Notes: generated from the sequence alone by a model not told the origin. Numbered from the stretch's first letter, positions 1 to 8,377 are shown. The stretch is DNA of 37,087 nucleotides from SVQP01 sp045606685 (GCA_045606685.1 JAZUSJ010000219.1:1-37087), one strand, 5' to 3'. Numbers and translations are program-made.

Positions 1-1380
1 GGCGGCGTATATTACGGCTCCGACTACTTTGGCAAGTGCTACGAGTTTGCCGTACAGCTGATCAAGCAGGGTGATGCTTACGTTTGTGACCTCTCCAAGG
101 ATGACCTTGCCGATTACAAGGGTACCGACCGCTCGGTTGCCTCCAAGGAATCTCCCTACCGTAACCGCTCGATTGAGGAAAACCTCGACTTGTTTGAGAG
201 AATGAAGAACGGTGAGTTCCCGGATGGCGCACGCACGCTGCGCGCAAAGATTGATCCCTCCAGCGACAACCCCTATCTGCGCGATCCCGTTATTTACAGA
301 ATCAAGCACATCCACCATCACCGTCAGGGCGATGAGTGGTGCGTATATCCCATGTATGACTTTGCGCATCCCATTCAGGACGCTTTAGAGGGTATTACCC
401 ATTCCCTGTGCTCCAGTGAGTTCAGAAACCACCGTCCCCTTTACGACTGGGTTGTGGATAAGATCGGCTTTGAGCAAAAGCCTCACCAGTGGGAATTTGG
501 CCGCATGAACATCACCTACACGGTCATGTCCAAGCGTTATCTGCGCCAGCTGGTTGAAGAAGGTCACGTGGACGGCTGGGACGATCCCCGTCTGCCCACC
601 CTGTGCGGTCTGCGCCGCCGCGGCTATACCCCTGCTGCGCTCTTCACGTTTGTGCGCGAAGCAGGTGTGACCAACACCGACCACACCGTTGACGTGCGCC
701 AGCTGGAGGCTTGCGTGCGCGATGACCTGAACGAAAACGCGCTGCGCCGCGTTGCCATCATCGATCCCATCAAGGTCATCATCGACAACTATCCCGAGGA
801 TAAAGAGGAAATGATCAGCCTGCCCAATCATCCGCAAAAGGAAGAGCTTGGCAGACGCGACGTTCCCATGACGCGCGAGATCTATATCGACGCGGACGAC
901 TTTGCAGAGGTTCCGCCTCCCAAGTTCTTCAGACTCAAGCCGGACAGCGAGGTGCGCTTGATGGGCGGCTATATCATCCGCTGCGGTGAGATCGTCAAGA
1001 ACGAGGATGGCAGCATCAAGGAGATCCACGCGACTGCAGATCTGGAAACCGGTAACGGCATGCCCGCTGACGGCAGAAAGATCAAGGGTACCATCCATTG
1101 GCTGTCTGCAAAGTATGCAAAGCCCGTAACCGTAATGCTCTATGACCGTCTGTTCAACATTGAGAACACGGCTGACGTTCCCGAGGGCAAGTCCTATCTG
1201 GATTTCCTCAACCCCGAATCTCTCACCAAGATCGAGGGCGCTATGGTTGAGCCTTGCCTGGACGACGCAAAGGCAGGAGATAAATTCCAGTTCGTGCGTG
1301 TCGGCTACTTCTGCAAGGACTCCAAGAATGCGGACACCTTCAACCGCGTTGTTGGTCTGAGAGACAGCTTCAAGGCATAA
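1..1380 (+). CDS. glnS: Glutaminyl-tRNA synthetase (5' end outside window)
   Basis: Class I aminoacyl-tRNA synthetase that charges tRNA-Gln with glutamine in the cytoplasm. The reading frame is open from base 1, so the start and the N-terminal HIGH-motif region lie outside the window. The visible part has the GlnRS/GluRS catalytic signatures: FAHPIQDALEGITHSLCSSE, then WEFGRMNITYTVMSKR, where VMSKR is the KMSKS-type loop of the GlnRS subgroup. It continues with LPTLCGLRRRGYTP and a C-terminal beta-barrel anticodon-binding region (from about base 800). The stop is TAA at 1378-1380, ten bases before the next start, so the downstream DUF1294 gene is probably cotranscribed. GlnRS rather than GluRS is favoured by the VMSKR loop and the long C-terminal barrel domain. 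Identification is secure; only the missing 5' end limits it. Confidence 0.96.
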   Translation, partial: GGVYYGSDYFGKCYEFAVQLIKQGDAYVCDLSKDDLADYKGTDRSVASKESPYRNRSIEENLDLFERMKNGEFPDGARTLRAKIDPSSDNPYLRDPVIYRIKHIHHHRQGDEWCVYPMYDFAHPIQDALEGITHSLCSSEFRNHRPLYDWVVDKIGFEQKPHQWEFGRMNITYTVMSKRYLRQLVEEGHVDGWDDPRLPTLCGLRRRGYTPAALFTFVREAGVTNTDHTVDVRQLEACVRDDLNENALRRVAIIDPIKVIIDNYPEDKEEMISLPNHPQKEELGRRDVPMTREIYIDADDFAEVPPPKFFRLKPDSEVRLMGGYIIRCGEIVKNEDGSIKEIHATADLETGNGMPADGRKIKGTIHWLSAKYAKPVTVMLYDRLFNIENTADVPEGKSYLDFLNPESLTKIEGAMVEPCLDDAKAGDKFQFVRVGYFCKDSKNADTFNRVVGLRDSFKA

Positions 1381-1389
1381 GGAGATATC

Positions 1390-1725
1390 ATGGATTTTGC
1401 ACAAATGCTGGAAAATCTGGAGCCTTACACCCTGTACTACGCCCTGCTTGCGGCATGGGTGGTGGTGATTTCGGTGATCTCGGTTGTGGTCTGCATTTGG
1501 GATAAGGCTGCGTCCAAGACAGGCAAGGTTGCTTTGCGTATTCCCGAAAAGGTGCTGTTTACCACGTTTCCGCTGCTTGGCGGATCGGCAGCCATGCTTT
1601 TGACCATGCTGCTCATCCACCACAAAACCAAGCATTGGCAGATGCTTGTCATTCCCGTGATCCTTGTGCTGCAGCTGGCCGTATTGATCGGCGTGACTGC
1701 GGTGATTGCATTGGGCATCATTTGA
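1390..1725 (+). CDS. DUF1294 family small membrane protein
   Basis: A 111-residue integral membrane protein of unknown function. It has hydrophobic segments at about residues 17-37, 57-76 and 84-111, with a short basic cytoplasmic stretch between the first and second. The family pattern of DUF1294 is visible: a D-K-x-A-A segment after the first helix (WDKAASK), then RIPEKVLF, a GG pair before the next helix, and HHKTKHW, which matches the usual RHKT-x-K motif. GGAGATATC upstream of the ATG is a good ribosome site. It starts ten bases after glnS and ends just before a strong terminator at 1771-1811, so it is the last gene of that transcript. The family is widespread, but its biochemical role is not known and the glnS neighbourhood gives no clear hint. 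Confidence 0.85.
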   Translation: MDFAQMLENLEPYTLYYALLAAWVVVISVISVVVCIWDKAASKTGKVALRIPEKVLFTTFPLLGGSAAMLLTMLLIHHKTKHWQMLVIPVILVLQLAVLIGVTAVIALGII

Positions 1726-1770
1726 TACGAAATTAGGCAGAGCCGTCGTGCTGAAAATCAGCCGGAAAAT

Positions 1771-1811
1771 AGCAGGAATTTGTTCGATTTTGAGCAAATT
1801 CCTGCTTTTTT
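1771..1811 (+). terminator. Rho-independent terminator after glnS-DUF1294
   Basis: AGCAGGAATTTG pairs with CAAATTCCTGCT around a short loop and is followed by a run of six T. It closes the plus-strand transcript. A closely similar hairpin occurs at 34701-34737. Confidence 0.85.
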
Positions 1812-1823
1812 AGCATATAAAAT

Positions 1824-1863
1824 AACAAAAGCAGAAGCCCATAATGAAGACCTCTGCCTTTTC
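1824..1863 (-). terminator. Probable terminator of the minus-strand anchored-protein gene
   Basis: On the minus strand an imperfect stem (AAAAGGCAGAGG with CTTCTGCTTTT, one bulge and one mismatch) lies directly after the stop codon at 1865 and is followed by a T-rich stretch. The stem is imperfect, so confidence is moderate. Confidence 0.5.
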
Positions 1864-1864
1864 T

Positions 1865-2470
1865 CTATCTGATCACATCCGTCACTCTTGCATCATTCCA
1901 CCTGTCCTCTTCGGTTTGGTATTCGCCCTGCCCGAACGTAACCTTGATGGTAACGTTTTCTTGGGTATCCGTATTCCATAACAGCACCACGCTCTCTTCG
2001 GTCAGGTGAATATAGCGGTGCGGCTTGCCCATGATATTGATCACGAGCTCGAGTCGCATCCCCTTATGCACTCTGGAAAAGCCTGCGTACGTCGGTATTT
2101 GTGTCATCGTGAAATCAAAATAATCATACATTTCATCCGGCAGCGTTTCGACCTTGTCAAGCTCGCCACCGATTATGACGTCGGGCGGCAAATCCTCAAG
2201 GAGAGAGGAATCGATCCCGATCACGTCCCCCGCGGGTTCGGGAGGTGTGCTGTCCTGCTCGGTTGTCGGCTCGGTTTGATCGGCTTGCTCCTTATCTGAT
2301 GGAAGCCTTTCAAACAGCGGCGGCAGCTCTGTACCGGACAGCAATTCTCCGATCAGCCCTTGCGTATTGCCAAGTAAAAGCAGCGCTGCTGAGCCTGCAA
2401 GCATGCCCACAAGCAAAAACGCAAACAGCACGCAAAAGGAGACCAAAACGATGATTTTCTTTTTGCTCAT
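1865..2470 (-). CDS. Membrane-anchored extracytoplasmic protein, unknown function
   Basis: A 201-residue protein. The start is placed at the ATG ending at 2470 because AAGGGAG lies about eight bases upstream; a longer open frame upstream has no ribosome site and would run through the promoter. Residues 1-5 are basic (MSKKK), followed by one hydrophobic segment to about residue 31. Next comes a Thr/Glu/Pro-rich linker at about 58-85, typical of wall-spanning spacers. A compact C-terminal domain (about 110-201) contains HKGMRLELVINIMGKPHR and LLWNTDTQENVTIKVTF. That arrangement, a helix-turn with a G-x-P-x-R bend followed by beta strands, resembles the small BLIP-like/SmpA-like fold of secreted proteins, but this is only a visual resemblance. 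No enzyme motif is seen. It has its own promoter and terminator, so it is monocistronic. A function cannot be assigned. Confidence 0.75.
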   Translation of the reverse strand: MSKKKIIVLVSFCVLFAFLLVGMLAGSAALLLLGNTQGLIGELLSGTELPPLFERLPSDKEQADQTEPTTEQDSTPPEPAGDVIGIDSSLLEDLPPDVIIGGELDKVETLPDEMYDYFDFTMTQIPTYAGFSRVHKGMRLELVINIMGKPHRYIHLTEESVVLLWNTDTQENVTIKVTFGQGEYQTEEDRWNDARVTDVIR

Positions 2471-2501
2471 AGACCTGCTCCCTTCTTTTCTTATCAGTTC
2501 C

Positions 2502-2530
2502 ATTGTACCATGCAGCCCCCGTGAAGTCAA
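2502..2530 (-). promoter_or_regulatory. Sigma-A type promoter for the 1865-2470 gene
   Basis: Read on the minus strand: TTGACT (2530-2525), a 17-bp spacer, TACAAT (2507-2502). The start codon lies about 30 bases downstream with an AAGGGAG ribosome site between. Confidence 0.65.
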
Positions 2531-2621
2531 GAAAAGAAAATAGGACAAAATACAGTTTTTGTATAGCGCGTGGGCTACGCACAAAAATCGGCCGTTCTCG
2601 CAAAAATATTCTCAAAACCTC

Positions 2622-2650
2622 TTGCATTTTATCTTTCATTATGATATAAT
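2622..2650 (+). promoter_or_regulatory. Sigma-A type promoter of the pheST T-box transcript
   Basis: TTGCAT (2622-2627), a 17-bp spacer and a perfect TATAAT (2645-2650). Transcription should begin near 2657, exactly where the T-box leader begins. Confidence 0.75.
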
Positions 2651-2656
2651 GTAGCG

Positions 2657-2911
2657 GTAAATGCGATGATGAAGTCAGCGCACACGAAAAAGCGTACACA
2701 GAGAGGATCGACGCGGCTGAAAGCGATCTTGCGTGGCGTGTGTTGCATTTCCCTTCGGAGCAGGTCCTGTGAACCGTGAGCGGTAGTGGGACACGGCAGA
2801 CACCGTTATCGGTCGGCAGAGTGTTGGCTTTGTGCGCATATGCGCCACACGCCTTTATTTGGGTGGTACCGCGGTAATTTTGCCGTCCCATGTCTGTGGG
2901 ACGGTTTTTAT
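2657..2911 (+). promoter_or_regulatory. T-box riboswitch leader (tRNA-Phe) with intrinsic terminator
   Basis: This 255-base leader lies between the promoter and pheS. The hallmark T-box sequence GGGTGGTACCGCGG is at 2861-2874; its GGTACC core binds the free tRNA acceptor end. The competing terminator is CCGTCCCA...TGGGACGG (2883-2904) followed by a T run. Upstream lie the Stem I elements: ATGATGAAG near 2666, AGAGAGGA near 2700 and the 3' side of the stem around 2735-2765. A UUC codon at 2749-2751 falls where the specifier codon should be; a second UUC at 2754-2756 is possible. UUC reads as Phe, which fits the genes downstream. In this family, uncharged cognate tRNA stabilises the antiterminator and turns on the synthetase genes. 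The T-box class is certain; the exact specifier position is inferred. Confidence 0.93.
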
Positions 2912-2955
2912 ATTTTTACAAATCATTTTTTGAACAATAAAAGGAAGGAAACAAC

Positions 2956-3966
2956 ATGAAAGAAATGCTGAATCAAATTCGCACGACGGCGCTTGAAAAG
3001 ATTGCCGGCGGCGAAGATCTTGAGCAGATCAGAATTCAATACCTTGGCAAAAAGGGCGAGCTGACCGCAGTGCTTCGCGGCATGGGCAAGTTGACTGCCG
3101 AGGAGCGTCCCGTGATCGGCCAGCTGGCAAATCAGGTACGCGCAGACATTGAGGCCGCCATTGCAGAAAAGGCAGAGGCACTCAAGACAGAGGCGCTGGC
3201 AGAGCAGCTCAAGGCTGAACGCTTGGACATTACCATGCCCGGCAAGACCGCTCGCGTCGGTCACGTACACCCCTTGACGCGCGTACAGAGAGATATGGAA
3301 GAGATCTTTATCGGTATGGGCTTCTCTATTGCGGAAGGCCCTGAGGTAGAATACGACCTTTACAACTTCCAGAAGCTCAACATCCCGGAAAATCACCCCG
3401 CAAGAGATACGCAGGATACCTTCTACATCACGGATAACATCCTGCTGCGCTCCCAGACCTCTCCCGTTCAGGCGAGAACCATGGAAGTGCAAAAGCCCCC
3501 CATCCGCATCATCTCCCCCGGCCGCGTTTACCGCTCCGACGCTATGGACGCAACGCACAGCCCCCTGTTCCATCAGATGGAAGGTCTTGTCGTAGACAAG
3601 GGCATTACCATGGGTGACCTCAAGGGCATGCTGGAGACCTTTGCAAAAGCACAGTTTGGCGAGGAAACCCGTTGCCGCTTCCGTCCCCACCACTTCCCCT
3701 TCACCGAGCCCAGCGCAGAGGTTGACGTTTCCTGCTTCGCATGCGGCGGCAAGGGCTGCAGACTTTGCAAGGGCGAGGGCTGGATCGAGATTTTGGGCGC
3801 AGGCATGGTACACCCCAACGTGCTTTCCATGTGCGGCATTGACCCTGAGGAATACAGCGGCTTTGCGTTCGGTATGGGTATCGAGCGTATCGCCATGCTC
3901 AAGTATCACGTGGACGACATCCGTCTGTTCTATGAGAACGACGTTCGTTTCCTTGAGCAGTTCTGA
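2956..3966 (+). CDS. pheS: Phenylalanyl-tRNA synthetase alpha subunit
   Basis: Catalytic alpha subunit of the (alpha-beta)2 enzyme that charges tRNA-Phe. At 336 residues it is the usual bacterial length. An N-terminal helical coiled-coil arm spans about 1-90 and binds tRNA. The class II catalytic core follows: HPLTRVQRDMEEIFIGMGF, motif 2 at GRVYRSDAMDATHSPLFHQM, the Cys-rich CFACGGKGCRLCKG segment before GAGMVHPNV, and motif 3 at GFAFGMGIERIAMLKY near the C-terminus. AAGGAAGGAAAC precedes the ATG. It is the first gene behind the T-box leader and is followed by pheT after 17 bases, the standard pheST operon. It should respond to Phe starvation through the leader. Confidence 0.98.
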   Translation: MKEMLNQIRTTALEKIAGGEDLEQIRIQYLGKKGELTAVLRGMGKLTAEERPVIGQLANQVRADIEAAIAEKAEALKTEALAEQLKAERLDITMPGKTARVGHVHPLTRVQRDMEEIFIGMGFSIAEGPEVEYDLYNFQKLNIPENHPARDTQDTFYITDNILLRSQTSPVQARTMEVQKPPIRIISPGRVYRSDAMDATHSPLFHQMEGLVVDKGITMGDLKGMLETFAKAQFGEETRCRFRPHHFPFTEPSAEVDVSCFACGGKGCRLCKGEGWIEILGAGMVHPNVLSMCGIDPEEYSGFAFGMGIERIAMLKYHVDDIRLFYENDVRFLEQF

Positions 3967-3983
3967 GAAAGGAGAGCAGAAAT

Positions 3984-6386
3984 ATGAATCTTTCATTCAA
4001 TTGGCTTCACGATTATATTGATACGGATAAAATTACCGACACCAAGAAATACTGCGACCGCATGACCGACACAGGCTCCAAGGTTGAGGGCTTTGAGGTA
4101 CTTGCAGGCGACGTGACCAACGTCAAGATCGGTAAGGTTATCGCCATGGAGCGTCACCCCGACTCCGATCACCTTTGGATCTGCCAGATCGACGTGGCAG
4201 CCGAGGCTCCCATTCAGATCGTCACCGGTGCGCAAAACGTGTTCGTCGGTGCCATCGTCCCCGCAGCAGTTGCACCCGCCATGCTGCCCGAGGGCAAGCA
4301 GATCAAGGCAGGAAAGCTGCGCGGTGTGGACTCCAACGGTATGCTTTGCTCGTTTGGCGAGCTGGGACTTACCTCTCACGACTGCCCCGGCAAGGAAGAA
4401 AACGGCATCTGGATCTTGGACGAGTGCTACGGTCAGTACCTCGGTCAGGACGTTTGCGATTGCCTCTTGATCCGCGACACGGTGGTCGAGTTTGAGATCA
4501 CCTCCAACCGCCCTGATTGTCTGTCCGTCATCGGTCTTGCACGCGAAACCGCTGCTTCCATGGATCTGGAATGGCATATCCCCCCTGTATCTGTCAAGGG
4601 TGCAGGTGACGGTGACTCCATCGACAATTACCTCTCCGTTGGCATCAGCGCGCCCGATCTTTGCTACCGCTATGCTGCAAAGGTAGTCAAGAACGTCAAG
4701 ATCGCTCCCTCTCCCGACTGGATGCGTATGCGTCTGCGCGCAGCAGGCGTGCGTCCCATCAACAATATCGTTGATATTACCAACTATGTCATGCTGGAAT
4801 ACGGCCAGCCCATGCACGCCTTTGATTACAAGCAGATCGAGGGTAAGACCATCAACGTACGCCGCGCAGGCGACGGCGAGGTATTCGTATCCCTTGACAA
4901 CATCAGCCACACGCTGGATTCCTCCATGCTGGTCATTGCTGACCAAAACAAGGCTTGTGCACTGGCAGGCGTTATGGGTGGACTCAATAGCGAAATCGAA
5001 AACGACACCGTAACCGTCGTATTCGAGTCCGCTTGCTTCTCGGGCCCCGACACCCGCGTGACTGCAAAGAAGAACGGCATGAGAACCGAATCCTCTGCAC
5101 GCTTTGAAAAGGGACTTGACGCAGAAAACTGCCTGCCCGGCCTGATGCGTGCTTGCCAGCTGGTTGAAATGCTGGGCGCCGGCGACGTTGTTGACGGCCT
5201 GATCGACGTTTATCCCGGCAAGAAGGAACAGACTGTTCTGCCCTTCACACCCGAAAAGTATAACAAGTTCCTTGGCACAGAGATCGACGAGCAGACTATG
5301 ATCGACATTCTTGCAACGCTGGAGTGTCGCGTACAGGACGGCAACATCTACGTCCCCTCCTTCCGCTCCGACCTTGGCTGCATGCAGGATATTGCAGAAG
5401 AGATCGTGCGTATCTGGGGCTATGACAGAATTCCCTCCTCCTGCATCAAGGCTGAAACCACCCAGGGCATGCGTACCCCCAAGCAGAAGCTTTTCGTTGC
5501 AACCGAGCAGCTGATGTACGGCATGGGCATCTCGCAGATCCAGACCTTCTCGTTCATCAGTCCCAAGTACTATGACGCGATCGCTCTGCCTGCAGACAGC
5601 GCGCTGCGCACCTCTGTCGTCATCTCAAACCCGCTTGGTGAGGACACCAGCGTCATGCGCACCACCGCTCTGCCCTCTTTGATGGAGGTTTTGCAGAGAA
5701 ACAACAACTTCTCCAACCAGAACGTGCGTCTGTTTGAAATGGCTACCATTTATCTGCCCGATGCAGATCCCGCTAACCTGCCCGAGGAAAAGACGGTCGT
5801 GACCGTGGGCATGTACGGCGATGCTGATTTCTACGACATGAAGGGTGCTGTGGAAAACCTGCTCAAGATGGCAGGCGTCAAGGCTCCCGTATATACCGCT
5901 TGCACCGAAAATCCCTCTTACCATCCCGGCAGATGCGCTACCGTGACCACAGCCGACGGCAAGTATCTGGGCGTATTCGGTCAGATCCATCCCGTTGTGG
6001 CTGACAACTACGGTATGAGCATTCCCGTTCTGTGCGCAGAGATCGACTTTGACGCGCTGTTCGAGGTTTCCAACACCGAGCCCGACTACAAGCCTCTGCC
6101 CAAGTTCCCCGCTGCTACCCGTGACTACGCGTTCGTTTGCGAGGAAGAGCTGGAGGTTGGCAAGATCATGAGCGTGATCGCCAAGGCAGGCGGCACTTTA
6201 GTCGAAAACGTGGAGCTGTTCGACATTTACCGCGGTGAAAAGCTGGGTGCGGGCAAGAAGAGCGTTGCATTCCGCGTCACGCTGCGTGCATCCGACAGAA
6301 CCCTGACCGTTGAAGAAGCTGACAAGATCTCCAAGAAGATCATCAATGATCTGAAGTTCAAGCTGGGTATTGCGCTCCGCGCATAA
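3984..6386 (+). CDS. pheT: Phenylalanyl-tRNA synthetase beta subunit
   Basis: Non-catalytic beta subunit of PheRS, involved in tRNA binding and editing of mischarged Tyr-tRNA-Phe. At 800 residues it is full length. Domains in order: an EMAP-type tRNA-binding OB fold at about 40-150 (VTNVKIGKVIAMERHPDSDH), and the B3/B4 editing region at about 210-400 (RPINNIVDITNYVMLEYGQP, then GVMGGLNSEI). The B5 DNA-binding-like domain follows at about 410-480 (DIAEEIVRIWGYDRIP), then the catalytic-like core, and a C-terminal ferredoxin-fold anticodon-binding domain from about 708 (FPAATRDYAFV ... FRVTLRASDRTLT). GAAAGGAGAG precedes the ATG. It lies 17 bases after pheS and ends the operon; a GC-rich hairpin follows at 6399-6422. 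Confidence 0.98.
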   Translation: MNLSFNWLHDYIDTDKITDTKKYCDRMTDTGSKVEGFEVLAGDVTNVKIGKVIAMERHPDSDHLWICQIDVAAEAPIQIVTGAQNVFVGAIVPAAVAPAMLPEGKQIKAGKLRGVDSNGMLCSFGELGLTSHDCPGKEENGIWILDECYGQYLGQDVCDCLLIRDTVVEFEITSNRPDCLSVIGLARETAASMDLEWHIPPVSVKGAGDGDSIDNYLSVGISAPDLCYRYAAKVVKNVKIAPSPDWMRMRLRAAGVRPINNIVDITNYVMLEYGQPMHAFDYKQIEGKTINVRRAGDGEVFVSLDNISHTLDSSMLVIADQNKACALAGVMGGLNSEIENDTVTVVFESACFSGPDTRVTAKKNGMRTESSARFEKGLDAENCLPGLMRACQLVEMLGAGDVVDGLIDVYPGKKEQTVLPFTPEKYNKFLGTEIDEQTMIDILATLECRVQDGNIYVPSFRSDLGCMQDIAEEIVRIWGYDRIPSSCIKAETTQGMRTPKQKLFVATEQLMYGMGISQIQTFSFISPKYYDAIALPADSALRTSVVISNPLGEDTSVMRTTALPSLMEVLQRNNNFSNQNVRLFEMATIYLPDADPANLPEEKTVVTVGMYGDADFYDMKGAVENLLKMAGVKAPVYTACTENPSYHPGRCATVTTADGKYLGVFGQIHPVVADNYGMSIPVLCAEIDFDALFEVSNTEPDYKPLPKFPAATRDYAFVCEEELEVGKIMSVIAKAGGTLVENVELFDIYRGEKLGAGKKSVAFRVTLRASDRTLTVEEADKISKKIINDLKFKLGIALRA

Positions 6387-6398
6387 AAGCTAAAATAT

Positions 6399-6422
6399 GG
6401 GCTGTTGCCTGTGCAACAGCCC
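6399..6422 (+). terminator. GC-rich hairpin after pheT, weak terminator candidate
   Basis: GGGCTGTTGC pairs with GCAACAGCCC over a four-base loop, 13 bases after the pheT stop. It is not followed by a T run, so it may be a processing/stability hairpin or the first element of the repeat array that follows, and not a true terminator. Confidence 0.45.
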
Positions 6423-6429
6423 CAAGAAC

Positions 6430-6557
6430 ATGAAATATTCCGCCATGGGCGGAACGTGAAATTTTTGCTTACGCAAAAGTGAAATTCGCGCTACGCGCGA
6501 GTGAAATATTTCGCAAATGCGAAATGTTAAGGTGGAAATTTGCAAAATGCAAATTTC
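6430..6557 (+). repeat. Intergenic array of short hairpins separated by GTGAAAT
   Basis: A TGAAAT word recurs at 6431, 6457, 6480 and 6502, three times as GTGAAAT, with a variant GTGGAAAT at 6532. After each copy comes a small perfect palindrome with a different stem: TTCCGCC/GGCGGAA, TTTTGC/GCAAAA, TCGCGC/GCGCGA, ATTTCGC/GCGAAAT and AATTTGC/GCAAATT. The conserved word is fixed while the stems differ in sequence yet keep complementarity. No coding potential is evident. The array fills most of the gap between pheT and the ABC transporter gene. Confidence 0.85.
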
Positions 6558-6590
6558 TATCTTTATGATATTTTTGAAGGAGAGTCTGTT

Positions 6591-8363
6591 TTGGCTAAGA
6601 ATAAAAACGGGAAAACGCATCCCTTGAAGCGTTTTCTTCCCTATTACAAGCCCTATACCAGAGATCTGGTATTCGACCTCTGCTGCGCTGCGCTGACCAC
6701 CATGTGCGAGCTTGCGCTCCCCTTGATCGTGCGCAACATCACGGGCAGAGCCGAAACCGAGCCCGAAACGCTGACTGTGTCGCTGATCCTGACCTTTGGC
6801 GGTGTTTATCTCTTGATGCGTCTGATCGACACGCTGGCCTACTATTTCATGGCCAACCGCGGACATATCGTAGGCGCAAAGATGGAAACCGACATGCGCA
6901 GAGACCTGTTCGGGCATTTGCAAAAGCTGAGCTTTTCGTATTTTGACAACACCAAGATCGGTACGCTGATGTCGCGCATCACCAACGACCTGTTCGATAT
7001 TACCGAGTTTGCGCACCACTGCCCCGAGGAATTCTTTATTGCGGGCGTCAAGATCATCGGCTCGTTCATCATCCTGCTGGTCATCAATCCCGTGCTTGCG
7101 CTGATCACCTTTGCCATGATCCCGATCATGGTGCTGGTACTGATCTCGTTCAATGGCAAAATGAAGGAAGCCTTCCGCCAATCGCGTTCACAGGTCGGTG
7201 AGCTGAACTCTCAGGTAGAGGACAGCCTCTTGGGTATTCACGAGGTCAAGGCGTTTGCCAATGAGCCAACCGAGATTGAAAAATTCCGTCAAGGCAACAC
7301 CAAATTTTTGGGCATCAAGGGCCTGATGTACCGCTATATGGGTATGTTCCAGGCGTCCACACGCTTCTTTGAAGGGCTTTTGTATATCGTTGTCGTGGTC
7401 ATCGGGGCTTTGCTGCTCACCGCTCAAAATCCGATTCTGAGTCTGGCTGCGGCTGACTATATTGCATTTTTGATGTACGTGTCCACGCTGTTCACCTCGG
7501 TGCGCCGCATTGTGGAGTTTACCGAGCAGTTCCAGCGCGGTATGACAGGTATTGAACGCTTCTCCGAAATTCTGGACGTAGAGCCGGACATTCAGGACAA
7601 GCCGGGCGCCAAGGTGCTGGACAAGGTCAAGGGTGATATTCTGCTGGACAAGGTGACCTTCCGCTACGAGGAGGACAAGCAGCAGAACGTGCTGACTAAT
7701 CTGACCTTGCACGTGCGCGCAGGCGAAAACGTCGCGCTGGTCGGCCCCTCGGGCTGCGGCAAGACCACGCTTTGCTCACTCATTCCCCGCTTTTACGAGC
7801 TGCAGGGCGGTCAGATCCTGCTGGACGGACAGAATATTCAGGACGTGACCATGCGCTCCTTGCGTCAGAATATCGGCATCGTGCAGCAGAACGTATACCT
7901 GTTCTCCGGTACGATCCGCGAGAATATCGCATACGGCAAGCCGGATGCCACCGATGAGGAGATCGTGACGGCTGCCCAGCTGGCAGGTGCGGATGAATTC
8001 ATCAACGAGCTGCCCGATGGATATAATACCTACGTGGGCGAGCGCGGACTCAAGCTTTCGGGCGGTCAGCGTCAGCGCGTTTCGATTTCCCGCGTATTCC
8101 TCAAAAATCCCCCTGTGCTGATTCTGGACGAGGCTACCAGCGCACTTGACAACGAAAGTGAACGACTGGTACAGAAATCCATTGAAAAGCTGACCGTGGG
8201 CAGAACCACCATCACCATTGCGCACCGTCTGACCACCATCAAAAATGCAGATCGCATCGTGGTGCTGACTGCGGACGGTATCGTGGAAGAGGGTACGCAC
8301 AAAGAGCTGACCGAAAAAGGCGGTATGTATGCAGACCTCTATAAGCTTTACACCGCTGACTGA
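6591..8363 (+). CDS. ABC exporter, fused membrane and ATPase domains (MsbA/LmrA-like)
   Basis: A half-transporter of 590 residues that should act as a dimer in the cytoplasmic membrane; the substrate is unknown. The start is placed at TTG 6591 because AAGGAG lies eight bases upstream. An in-frame ATG at 6540 has no ribosome site and sits inside the repeat array. Residues about 1-320 form the six-helix exporter membrane domain (MRRDLFGHLQKLSFSYFD is the typical coupling region). The ATPase domain has Walker A GPSGCGKTT (from residue 386), Q-loop in NIGIVQQNVYLFSGTIRENI, signature LSGGQRQR, Walker B VLILDEATSALD and H-loop IAHRLTT. All catalytic residues are present. It is followed after 14 bases by the DUF896 gene. 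Lipid, peptide or drug export are all possible; the context does not discriminate. Confidence 0.93.
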   Translation: MAKNKNGKTHPLKRFLPYYKPYTRDLVFDLCCAALTTMCELALPLIVRNITGRAETEPETLTVSLILTFGGVYLLMRLIDTLAYYFMANRGHIVGAKMETDMRRDLFGHLQKLSFSYFDNTKIGTLMSRITNDLFDITEFAHHCPEEFFIAGVKIIGSFIILLVINPVLALITFAMIPIMVLVLISFNGKMKEAFRQSRSQVGELNSQVEDSLLGIHEVKAFANEPTEIEKFRQGNTKFLGIKGLMYRYMGMFQASTRFFEGLLYIVVVVIGALLLTAQNPILSLAAADYIAFLMYVSTLFTSVRRIVEFTEQFQRGMTGIERFSEILDVEPDIQDKPGAKVLDKVKGDILLDKVTFRYEEDKQQNVLTNLTLHVRAGENVALVGPSGCGKTTLCSLIPRFYELQGGQILLDGQNIQDVTMRSLRQNIGIVQQNVYLFSGTIRENIAYGKPDATDEEIVTAAQLAGADEFINELPDGYNTYVGERGLKLSGGQRQRVSISRVFLKNPPVLILDEATSALDNESERLVQKSIEKLTVGRTTITIAHRLTTIKNADRIVVLTADGIVEEGTHKELTEKGGMYADLYKLYTAD

Positions 8364-8377
8364 GAAAGGAATTTTCT

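Noticed and set aside
385..1797. Long minus-strand open frame opposite glnS
   Set aside because: It lies antisense to a clearly conserved synthetase, has no ribosome site and shows the His/Leu/Val-rich composition typical of antisense frames in codon-biased genes.
6430..6557. CRISPR array
   Set aside because: The constant word is only about seven bases, units are 22-31 bases, and the parts between are palindromes, unlike CRISPR spacers; no cas gene is nearby.
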